Origin: Arthonia radiata
Taxonomy: Eukaryota; Ascomycota; Arthoniomycetes; Arthoniales; Arthoniaceae
Assembly: GCA_002989075.1 (NCBI GenBank)
Contig: PSQN01000013.1
Coordinates: 1 to 64,000, forward strand
Direction: 5' to 3'
Length of the DNA stretch: 64,000 nt
Shown in pieces: positions 56,372 to 64,000 of this stretch (position 1 is its first letter; every line of letters begins with the position of its first letter). Made by a program: the position numbers and the translations under genes. A model generated the notes under the pieces. That model made no database searches, was not told the origin of the DNA, and was given only the letters and a program-made list of their open reading frames with translations.

Positions 56372-57697
56372 ATGTACTTCCTTCAGACGGTCGCGCTGGC
56401 CGCGGCGAGCATTGCGACCCTTGTCCATGCGTCGCCAGTCCCTCACTTCGAACACAAAGCGACCTCTACCCCGACTTCTTCCGCCGTCACGCCCCTAATC
56501 ACGCACTCAGACGGTGGTGAAGAGCATGTTGTCATCCTGTCCAAGGATTGCCCTCATCCAGACAAGGTCCTCTCCCAGATCGACCTGTCCTCCGACCATG
56601 CCGACGTCAAATACGTTTTCAACAACTCCGCTTTCACTGGCTTCGTCGCCAACATTTGCAATGGCTCCGCGAAAGCCCTCAACGCCATGGATGATGTCAC
56701 CAACGTCGAGCAATCCATACAAGTCTCCTCCTTCCAGGCTCCAGAGATCGCACAATCACGACCAGAAGCACCGTGGGGCCTGCAGCGCGTGTCCTCATCT
56801 TCTGTCGTCTCCGGCGACCCGAACGCAATACAATACACATATAATTTCGAGCAGAACAGCCCGTTAGGTAAAGGCGTGGACGTCTACATCGTGGATACGG
56901 GCCTCAACAGTGCCAACGTCGCTTTCCAAGGTCGTGTCCAACAAGGCTGGGGCTACGACGGCGAGACCGACGACGGTGAGGGCCACGGCACACACACTGC
57001 TGGGACTGCTGCGGGCTTCCCATTCGGCCTCGCTTCCAATGCCAATGTCATCCCCATCAAGGTCCTTGGCTCGGACGGCGCGGGCAAGTCTTCCGACACC
57101 GTTGCCGGTATTGATTTCGTCATCCAGCAGCACGACGCGCGCAAAGCCTCCCAAGGCGGTTTCGCAGGCTCCGTCATGAGCATGTCGTGGGGCCTCGCAC
57201 AATCCTCGAACGCGATCAACACCGCCATCCAATCCGCCGCTGACGCGGGCATCCACACCGCCGTCGCAGCCGGCAACTCGGGCAACGACGCGTGCGGCAC
57301 GTCCCCCGCTCAGATTGGCGGCCCCAAGAACCCCGGTTCCACCGTTGTGACCGTTGGCAGTATCGGCCAAGGCAACAGCGTCTCCAAGTTCTCCAACAAC
57401 GGCGCCTGCGTCGATATCTACGCGCCCGGCGAAAACGTCGTGAGTGCGTGGATCGGCGGGCCGAACATGGTGAACTCGCTCAGCGGCACGAGCATGAGCA
57501 CGCCGCACGTGAGCGGCGTGATGGCTGTGCTGGCCAGCGAGGAGCCAAGTCTGTCGCAGGATCCCAAGGCGATGAAGGAGCGGATCATGGCGCTGGCGCT
57601 GCAAGGGCAGGTCCAGGGAAATGTGGGCGCGGGTGGCCAGGGGCTGTTGTTGAATAATGGAGTGAGAGATTCCACGGGGACGGAGGGCATTTTGTAG
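56372..57697 (+). CDS. Secreted subtilisin-like serine protease (proteinase K family, S8A)
   Basis: A single exon codes for 441 residues from the ATG at 56372. A signal peptide (about 1-20), an I9 inhibitor-like propeptide (about 50-120, HVVILSKDC to VEQSIQVSS) and a catalytic domain follow. The triad is intact: Asp175 in YIVDTGLN, His205 in GHGTHTAGT and Ser374 in GTSMSTPHVSG, with the oxyanion Asn302 in VAAGNSG. The WGLQRVSS start of the mature part is typical. Cleavage of the propeptide is autocatalytic in this family, and the enzyme acts on proteins outside the cell. A 320-codon minus-strand frame across the gene is a shadow caused by high GC at third positions. Confidence 0.94.
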   Translation: MYFLQTVALAAASIATLVHASPVPHFEHKATSTPTSSAVTPLITHSDGGEEHVVILSKDCPHPDKVLSQIDLSSDHADVKYVFNNSAFTGFVANICNGSAKALNAMDDVTNVEQSIQVSSFQAPEIAQSRPEAPWGLQRVSSSSVVSGDPNAIQYTYNFEQNSPLGKGVDVYIVDTGLNSANVAFQGRVQQGWGYDGETDDGEGHGTHTAGTAAGFPFGLASNANVIPIKVLGSDGAGKSSDTVAGIDFVIQQHDARKASQGGFAGSVMSMSWGLAQSSNAINTAIQSAADAGIHTAVAAGNSGNDACGTSPAQIGGPKNPGSTVVTVGSIGQGNSVSKFSNNGACVDIYAPGENVVSAWIGGPNMVNSLSGTSMSTPHVSGVMAVLASEEPSLSQDPKAMKERIMALALQGQVQGNVGAGGQGLLLNNGVRDSTGTEGIL

Positions 57698-58150
57698 AAC
57701 AAAAGCAATACTCTGTACAGACCTGTAGTAATTGAATGGCAGACATGCCAGCAATGTATTGACCCTTTGATGGTCTCTTTCGCACTGATCTCGATGTGAC
57801 TGAAATACTTCTGACTTCACGCCCAACGCCCCCGAAACTAAACATGCTCGCTCGCTCTCCCGTAACGATGGCTGTGGAGCTTGTTCTCAGTGTTTTCAAT
57901 TTTGATGCGTGTCGGAATTAATGGCTAGAATGGGTGGACAATGCACTACCTCAACCAACGTGCAATGTCCGGAGCCACAGGCGTGGTTGTCTTGCGGCCT
58001 AAATACAGGGTATCATGGCAAGCAAGAGCGCTTCCCGCATTGACATAGCACTAAAGGAAGGCCGGAAATCTCCCCAATGCTCTCACCTTGTCTCAAAACA
58101 CCGCTGCCATCACAGTTGACGTCCACCATCATCGCTGACCCTTCTGTAAA
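57698..58150. other. Intergenic region between convergent genes
   Basis: These are the 3-prime flanks of the subtilase gene and the small gene at 58151. Nothing else is seen. Confidence 0.55.
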
Positions 58151-58606
58151 TCAGCATCCGTCCATGCCTCCCTCTTGACCGTCCATCACGATACCCACCG
58201 CCTCCAAACATAACCTCAACGTACCATCCCCCTCCCCCTCCAACCTCAACTCCTCAATCTCCTCCTCAAACCCCGCCTCAACCAACATCTCGACCCCGTA
58301 CTCCTTGATCGTCTCCATCAGCATACATTTCAGGACCTCCCTCAGATCTTCGATAGGCTTCGGCGCGCGGATATCGTTGCACTCGCTCAAGTACAAGCGG
58401 TATTGCTCCGCGAACCAGGTCCAGTCTTTGCTGCCGACTGGATGGGAATGGCTGCGGCGCTCGATCTCGGCGGCATGGTCTTCGTGGGCGGTTTGCTCGC
58501 GGTGCGCTGTGTTGGAGAGGATGGAGGAGAGCGTATTGGTATAGGTGTAGATTTCGCGGAGGGTGGTGAGGGTTTCGGCGCGTTTGGATGGGGTGGTGGA
58601 GGACAT
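58151..58606 (-). CDS. Hypothetical acidic protein, 151 residues
   Basis: A single exon starts at 58606 (MSSTTPSKRAETL); an upstream in-frame ATG at 58630 would add eight. The chain looks helical (LREIYTYTNTLSSILSNT, WTWFAEQYRLYLSECNDI, LREVLKCMLMETIKEYG) and ends in an acidic stretch rich in Glu and Gly. No signal peptide or membrane segment is visible. I do not recognise the family, but the heptad-like spacing and composition support a real gene. Confidence 0.6.
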   Translation of the reverse strand: MSSTTPSKRAETLTTLREIYTYTNTLSSILSNTAHREQTAHEDHAAEIERRSHSHPVGSKDWTWFAEQYRLYLSECNDIRAPKPIEDLREVLKCMLMETIKEYGVEMLVEAGFEEEIEELRLEGEGDGTLRLCLEAVGIVMDGQEGGMDGC

Positions 58607-61393
58607 GGTGCTGGTGTGTTGTGTTTGCAATGAGGATGGAGTTGTTGGTTGTGATACGCTTGCGAAAAAGGCCCTGAAAGGAGAGTAATCACCTTTCGTG
58701 CAGTAAGGCTGTAGGTGGTCGTAAAAGTCTCGACTGAAGTAGCATGCAGGATTTAGAAGGCAACGTTTCTCATTAGGCTCTTATCTAGTAGCGCTTGAAC
58801 CCTTCATGCGTTTTTGAGGCTAGATTTGCGTGCTTGTTAGAGCTTACCCGGACCAATCATGCATCGCTTACGCTCCTGGGCTTTTTTCAGCGGTACCATT
58901 TGTCCGCTCGGAGAATCCTCACATTTGGTACATTGAAGTGAGTTCGGGGCTTGAAAGCTCCGGAAACCCAGCCTGAGCCGGTGAAGTGCACGATTGGACA
59001 ATGTCTGAGCATAAGGTTGGTGTGCCACTTTCAGATAAGCCTTTCTGCGGTATTGATCGGCAGGCTCGTCCTTCTTCCAGTATGCTTGGGTGGGTGCAAA
59101 GATGGGACGCGCAAGGCGTTTGTTTTGCTGTTTGAAATGGTGACGAAGTGAGTTGTCTTCTCGTCTTGTGGGACAGCTCTTGTGTGAGGATGAAGGAAAG
59201 ACAAGGGTGACAGAGAAACAGCGACGGAGAAACGGCCGGGGAACGAAGAAGTTGGCAGTTCAGTAGAGGCTTCTGCCTTATACTCTCCTCTAGCCTGGAC
59301 CTCTGTATAGATGCATTTGCTTTCGGGTAGTTGACTTAGTACATACGCGCCTTCTGCTGTTGGAGAATTCTCACGCTTGCAAGTACTTTTTGCACGCCCA
59401 CGCTTCTTCATCTTAATGTGCTCCTCGTCTTTTTGTGTTGATCTTTAGCACAGTTCTTATAGTTCCACAGAACGGGCCTGATGAAATTTTGATAGCCATT
59501 CTCTTCTGGGTAATTTGTGCTATAAGGCGAGTGGGAAGAGGCTGCTCGCGACTTGCGCAAGGGTACTTCGCTTGCTATAGCGCATATATATTTCAGAACG
59601 TACATACGGTCCGGCTTACCGGCTCGCTCCGCCTCAATGGCAGTCGTCAGTCCGTAGGCATCGCTAAAGTATACAGTACTGGAATGGGATCCATGATGGA
59701 ATGGAGTAAACAGACGGAAGACTGAAGATGACCATGGGTCTTTATGCCTCAGATATCAGGCACCCGAGTGAACAAAGATTTCTGTTTTTACTTGTGCGCT
59801 TTTGCTCTTCCTTCAGGAGCGGCTTCTGTCAGCGGCTTGCCACAGATCGCATTTATTACGTGTTTCACCGAGCTTTTCCAGTCGACAACGATCGCAGCAA
59901 CCACTGGCGCCATCCCACCTCTCACTTCGACGAAAGAGCTGTTCCGCAACGCAGCACCCGTATCCTTCGTCTCCTAGTTCATGATCATCACCACAAGCTC
60001 CGCCTATTTCACTTTGGGTGTTGCTCCGAGTATTTCGTAAGTATGCTGAAGAATCAGAGATGTTGAAGCCGGGAAAGATACGGAAGCAGGTTTCAGAAGA
60101 GCGCAACATCGGGATGGGATGAAAGACGTCGCGACATATATAATGGGAAATTTGCGACATCTGACACGTCAAAAAAATCCTTCGTCTTCATATGTCGTGG
60201 CCGAATCTACACAGTCGACTCAAGAAAAGGCCGTTTCGGTGGGTTCAATGGGTTGAGCTAGCTGCGGCCTGTTGACTACGAGCTTTACTACCGTTTCGTC
60301 CGCCGTGCATGGCCTTGAAATATTCTCCTCTACGTTGCGAGCCGTCGAAGGAATTCAAGAGGATCCCTAACACAGGAGGGTCTCTGCCATACGGAGTCAC
60401 AGGAGTCGTCCTGTTTAGGAACGAGTTCACCACCGAGAAACGTAGCGATAGGACGTTCGCGCCTACTTCTTTTCCACGTCTTGGACGAATGTTCTTGTTG
60501 CGCACATCATCCTAAGCCTGGCTGATCCCAGTGCGCAAGGTGTTCTCCTAGTTCTTCCCAAGAAGATTCTTGACATCATCGGGATGGCTAAATTCTACAA
60601 CAAACCTCCTGCGGCCAGGGCCGCTTTTCCTGATTTGGATAACCAGACCACGTATGCTTGCGGCTTATGAAAAGACCTCTCTACCCTCATTGCAGTGTCG
60701 GGTTTGAAGCTGTGAGGTATGAAGTTTAAGGAGTGCGGACGCTTGCGGGAAGATGCATTGCTGATAATAGCACAGCGCTGGAGTCTCGGAATATACCAAA
60801 AGGCCACGTTGGCACACCAGCGTGTACAAATGTGGCTAACCTGTTACTGATGAGAGCATAGTCCACAGTTTAAAAGGTAATTAACCGTGTACCTGGTTAT
60901 AGCAAGTATTCAAAAAGGACTATAAACTTGTCTGCCGCTTCTCAGGCAATGATTTCTGGTATAGTGACGCAGCTGAGCTCATTGGAATGATATGTCAACA
61001 AACGGTCATTCTGAAGTTTGCTCCGAATTTTTAACGTGATTTTAGCGAAAATCTGATGCACAGTAATTTCCTGGTCTGGTATATGCGTGTCGAGGTATAC
61101 CTTGCTGGGTCGGACCACGCATCAGATTGCTCTGAAACAGAGCAACACCTTCAGTCTCGTCACAAGCGCCCGACTATGGCGACGCCTGCGAGGACTATCC
61201 CAGTCTGGAACGGAGCCATGTGCTTGGATCGCATGAAGCGGCCCGCTACTATGTCTTCCGCGGACTGAATCTGGCGCGGTGCCCAGAAGAGCAGCTACTG
61301 ACTCATGCAGGCAACCAAGACGTCGGCCTTCACGATAGAAAGCAACCGCGAGGTGCGAAGGGCGTTGATCATGTGGCAAGCTGCGCTCGATGG
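58607..61393. other. Gene-poor region of 2.8 kb
   Basis: Frames at 59031-59411 (minus), 59744-59977 (plus), 60309-60515 (plus) and 61122-61547 (minus) have no firm domain. The plus frame at 60309 begins MALKYSPLRC, which faintly recalls the start of HET-domain proteins, but it is short and has no HET core. Some of this DNA is richer in A and T than the core genes. Confidence 0.4.
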
Positions 61394-61648
61394 TCAGCCA
61401 AATGCTATAGCACACAACAGCCGAGTCTCTTCCATGACAGACCCTACGACCACGAAAGTTGGGACAGATGGATCGTCGAGCTCCGGAACCAGATGTCGCA
61501 GCCGTTGCCGGACCACCTCTACTTTGTGTCTGATGATGTGCGGCCACCCGTCTCCGAGTAGTTGAGTCACGACCGCGTCGACGTGAACAGTGGTGTCAAC
61601 GTGCGGGGTGCTGTTCGCCGGCCCGCCTTCAATGATTATAGTCGGCAT
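61394..61648 (-). CDS. Tandem paralog family, copy 1 (unknown function)
   Basis: An 84-residue frame starts MPTIIIEGGP (ATG at 61648; an alternative at 61699 adds 17). Its core reads VDAVVTQLLGDGWPHIIRHKV and then VVVGSVMEET with LLCAIAF. The core aligns with the two copies to the right (62211-62737 and 63222-63623): each has V-x-V-x-D-x-V, then LxG-x-[NG]-W, then a basic helix, then, after a spacer, a beta-like end with the same spacing from Gly to Phe. There are no introns in the visible part. There is no signal peptide, so it is probably intracellular. This copy is shorter than the others and may have lost its tail. Confidence 0.55.
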   Translation of the reverse strand: MPTIIIEGGPANSTPHVDTTVHVDAVVTQLLGDGWPHIIRHKVEVVRQRLRHLVPELDDPSVPTFVVVGSVMEETRLLCAIAFG

Positions 61649-61699
61649 GGATGCAGTTGGCGGCTGCTTTCGTACTAGTATCGAACAGCGTATAACCAC

Positions 61700-62210
61700 G
61701 AAGCTGCGAAAGTTATATCATGGAGTGAGAACAAACCTATTCGCGGATGCTGTACCTGTCAAACCCGGGGTTGTCGCTGCGTCATATCCTCAAACAGCAC
61801 ATTTCTTTCCTAGGAAGAACACGTAGTTTTTGGCCTGCTTTGAGGATATGAGCCTGACGCGATGGCTGAGCTACCATGACCCTACCAGCCCTCGCTACCG
61901 GTTTTTTGACGTGCAGCCTGCTCGCGTCGTCTGAGACTTTCCCACAGGCGTCTGAGGACCACTTCCTTGGGTTTGTGTGCAAGCCAAAATGCAAATTTGT
62001 TAGCAAAGCGGCTCGCCGCACTCTTTGTTGCATAGCATGTATGGCAAAAAAACCCCAACTGATCGCTCATATGCACCGCCTATCTATGGCAGGTGCACCA
62101 TAAAAATCCCATCGATGCTCACTATCCAGTCATCTCTCCTGTCTTCAGCATGCACCCAGCGATTCGACGACAAACAAGAACATAGTCTCCGAGTGCCCGC
62201 AATCTCTTCC
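61700..62210. other. Spacer between paralog copies
   Basis: Only shadow frames (61876-62103, 61882-62076) are seen. It should hold the promoter of copy 1 and the 3-prime flank of copy 2. Confidence 0.45.
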
Positions 62211-62737
62211 TTAATGCTCGCTTTTTCTGGGCTTATATTTCCGGCGAATGCGTTGGAGGAAATTCAGCTGTGAATTTCTAGTCGTCCCTATTCGTGTGCT
62301 TTGCTGCGCAGTCAAGGGTGGAAATTGCAACTCAGTATGGGAGCCGGGCGCCTGGCTGTGCTCCTCCGCGACTTGGGGAAGTCCAGTTTCACCTACCTGC
62401 GGCCACGCCACGAAAACAGGAGCCGTCTGTTGACCACCATATAAGAACACGATCGAAAGTCCGCGTAACCCTTGTTGACGATCGGGACTTTACATGTAGT
62501 CAGAGGCGTCCACGAATGCACACGGATACCAGCCTACCTAACAAATGCAGAAATTGCCTCCGTGAGCACTGCGAGGTCAGGAAATCTAGCTCGGGCCGCC
62601 AGTACTTGTCTGCGAATAATCGCTTCCCAGTTCTCTCCGAGGAGCCGAACAACGTCATCATGGACTTGCCCAAATATCAAAAAGCGTTGTCCGGTCTCTG
62701 CTGGATGAATTCGTATTGGATGGATTGGATGAGACAT
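62211..62737 (-). CDS. Tandem paralog family, copy 2 (unknown function)
   Basis: Exons 62737-62538 and 62487-62211 give 158 residues from MSHPIHPIRI. The 50-base intron (GTAGGC to TAAAG) is supported by homology: it joins SAFVR to SPDRQQGLRGLSIVF, which matches AQQQGVQGVSIIF in copy 3. The core is VHDDVVRLLGENWEAIIRRQV. The tail after the core is polar and ends in a basic run (RIRRKYKPRK). A longer model is possible: exon 63089-62986, then an 85-base intron with a GCTAAC branch and CACAG end, then 62900-62538, giving 247 residues. It keeps the phase, but the other copies do not have this leader. No family is recognised and no signal peptide is seen. Confidence 0.6.
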
Positions 62738-63221
62738 GATCACATCTGTCGTAGGATTTTGAGTGCTGGGGTCAGCGCGGAAATTGAAGCTTGATTGAGG
62801 AGTTTCTGATTGTTGATCTGATAGTGTGCCACTACAGGGACGTTTAATAATCCCTGGCGTTTTTTCAATATCCACAAGGACAGCGGCATCGCTCAGACCG
62901 CTGTGAATGCGTTAGCGCGAGTACGAAGTATCCATTACGCAACGGGTATTCTCGGCTGAAAAGATGAACAGACCGACCTCCATACCGTACTACTTCCCAT
63001 TCAAAGTATGTTGTCTGCGAAACCTGATCTTCAAATTTCCTTTTGCGGACGAGCTTCACAACTGTCCGTCCTTGCCTTGGCATGATCAATAATTGCCTCT
63101 CCCAGACAAATGGAATATTCTGTAAGGAAAAGTGATTAACAGACTAAGGTTAGTAACAGGTCCAATTTCCACATGCCTCAACTAAACCGACCGATATCTT
63201 AGGCAACTTTTATGGTTACCT
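62738..63221 (-). other. Possible 5-prime exon of copy 2 and spacer
   Basis: A minus frame at 63089-62986 (KLVRKRKFED, then TTYFEWEVV) could be spliced to the frame that leads into copy 2 (GLSDAAVLVDIEKTPG). The rest is spacer that should hold a promoter and the 3-prime flank of copy 3. Confidence 0.35.
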
Positions 63222-63623
63222 TTAACAAGGTCTCCGCCGGATGCGGCGCTGGATCCGCCGCAGCCGCGCGTCCGCACTGGTACACCCACAAAGCCGACCC
63301 AAGATATTCCACCCCCGCCTTGGATGCCCCACCGGTGACTCTGGCGCCCGCCTCGCCACTTTCTCAAAAGACTGCCCACAGCGTTGAAAGTTACGATAGA
63401 AGATGATGGAAACACCTTGCACACCTTGTTGTTGCGCAAACCCCACGTCAACCGAGGTCGGCGTGGTCATGTTCTCCCGTAACTCGGCGTAAGCTTTGTG
63501 GATTTTGGCCTCGACTGTGTGCTTCCAGTTGCGCCCAATTAGAGTGATGACGTCGAGGTCAACATTGACGTTAAGGTTGAGGACGCGTTGGCCCAAGGGG
63601 AGCTCGAGTTGAAAGTCTGGCAT
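63222..63623 (-). CDS. Tandem paralog family, copy 3 (unknown function)
   Basis: The frame starts MPDFQLELPLGQ (ATG at 63623; an ATG at 63677 adds 18) and gives 133 residues. The core is VNVDLDVITLIGRNWKHTVEAKI with TSVDVGFAQQQGVQGVSIIF; it aligns without gaps to copy 2 across the latter's intron and to copy 1 with one short gap. After residue about 90 the frame becomes Arg- and Pro-rich, and other frames look equally good there, so the true 3-prime end may use a splice that I could not fix. No signal peptide is seen. The family is unknown to me. Confidence 0.55.
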   Translation of the reverse strand: MPDFQLELPLGQRVLNLNVNVDLDVITLIGRNWKHTVEAKIHKAYAELRENMTTPTSVDVGFAQQQGVQGVSIIFYRNFQRCGQSFEKVARRAPESPVGHPRRGWNILGRLCGCTSADARLRRIQRRIRRRPC

Positions 63624-63677
63624 AGCTGCGCCGCAGTTGATCAGGCGCGTCTTGCTGCGATTAATGATATAGTGCAC

Positions 63678-64000
63678 GCTCGGCTAGTGGCTTCACATTC
63701 ACGCGAAGCTACGGTATAAGGTACAGATAGGGCGCTGGTAGAGAGGTGTGGTGGAATAATCATATCGATACGGCGGCGAAGATGGCGATGTGATTTCTAT
63801 AGATATGCAAGATGCGGACAAGTGTTCCCCAATTAGTCGCGGCGCCAGTGAAGAAAATTTACTACCCTTTTTACCAGCTGCGCGGAAGACTTACATACAT
63901 GAGCAATGGCAAAAGAGATGGGTAGTTTCTCACTTTGGGTCGTTGTGGGCAACGGCGCTGCCATGCACGCGCTGCAGAGAATCATCTGTAATGAGCTGAT
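63678..64000. other. Right end of window
   Basis: A plus frame at 63790-63999 has no domain. It probably includes the promoter of copy 3. The window ends here without a telomere or other boundary. Confidence 0.45.

Noticed and set aside
56864-57826. Minus-strand frame of 320 codons
   Set aside because: It is a shadow of the subtilase gene, caused by strong third-position GC bias; its translation is rich in Arg, Ala and His and has no domain.
60309-60515. Possible start of a HET-domain protein
   Set aside because: Only the first ten residues are suggestive; no HET core motifs follow in any frame.

Overview
The window starts at a chromosome end. Bases 1-97 are (CCCTAA)n, the C-strand of the TTAGGG telomere repeat, so this is the left telomere of one chromosome. 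Short introns of about 37-155 bases, typical Pezizomycotina gene families and a TpA-rich, CpA-poor block next to the telomere, as left by repeat-induced point mutation (RIP), point to a filamentous ascomycete. The gene families suggest a Dothideomycete, but this is inference and I cannot go further than the class.

Layout. (1) 1-6600: telomere, then an AT-rich block that holds a decayed minus-strand Ty3/gypsy retrotransposon. (2) 6600-8170: a transition zone with a 60-base tandem duplication and no convincing gene. (3) 8.2-17.8 kb: an accessory set with a FAD monooxygenase, a 14-helix type MFS transporter carrying a dileucine signal, a glutathione transferase, a serine carboxypeptidase and a secreted aspartic protease. 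(4) 18-24.8 kb: an ankyrin-AAA+ ATPase gene with a frameshift in its ATP-binding loop, then core genes RRP40 (exosome) and SPT16 (FACT), which share a divergent promoter. (5) 25-41.3 kb: mixed housekeeping and unknown genes, including RAV2/Rogdi (V-ATPase assembly), a SUR7/claudin-like membrane protein, a histidine phosphatase, siroheme synthase MET1 and several unknowns. (6) 42.7-43.4 kb: a secreted repeat protein built from DGLY units with dibasic sites, resembling Kex2-processed repeat proteins and dikaritin RiPP precursors. (7) 44.7-58.6 kb: two disordered unknown proteins, a fungal multi-pass membrane protein, a five-exon CYSTM microprotein, a proteinase K-like subtilase and a small unknown protein. 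(8) 58.6-64 kb: gene-poor DNA holding three tandem minus-strand paralogs of a small protein family I do not recognise.

Most multi-exon models were built by hand from splice consensus and codon phase. All spans given as spliced were checked to be divisible by three, except where the join is stated to be unresolved. The two most interesting items are the DGLY repeat precursor (42.7-43.4 kb) and the tandem paralog family (61.4-63.7 kb), whose shared motif also fixes an intron in the middle copy. The frameshifted AAA+ gene and a 25-base microexon in the MFS gene are also worth checking.
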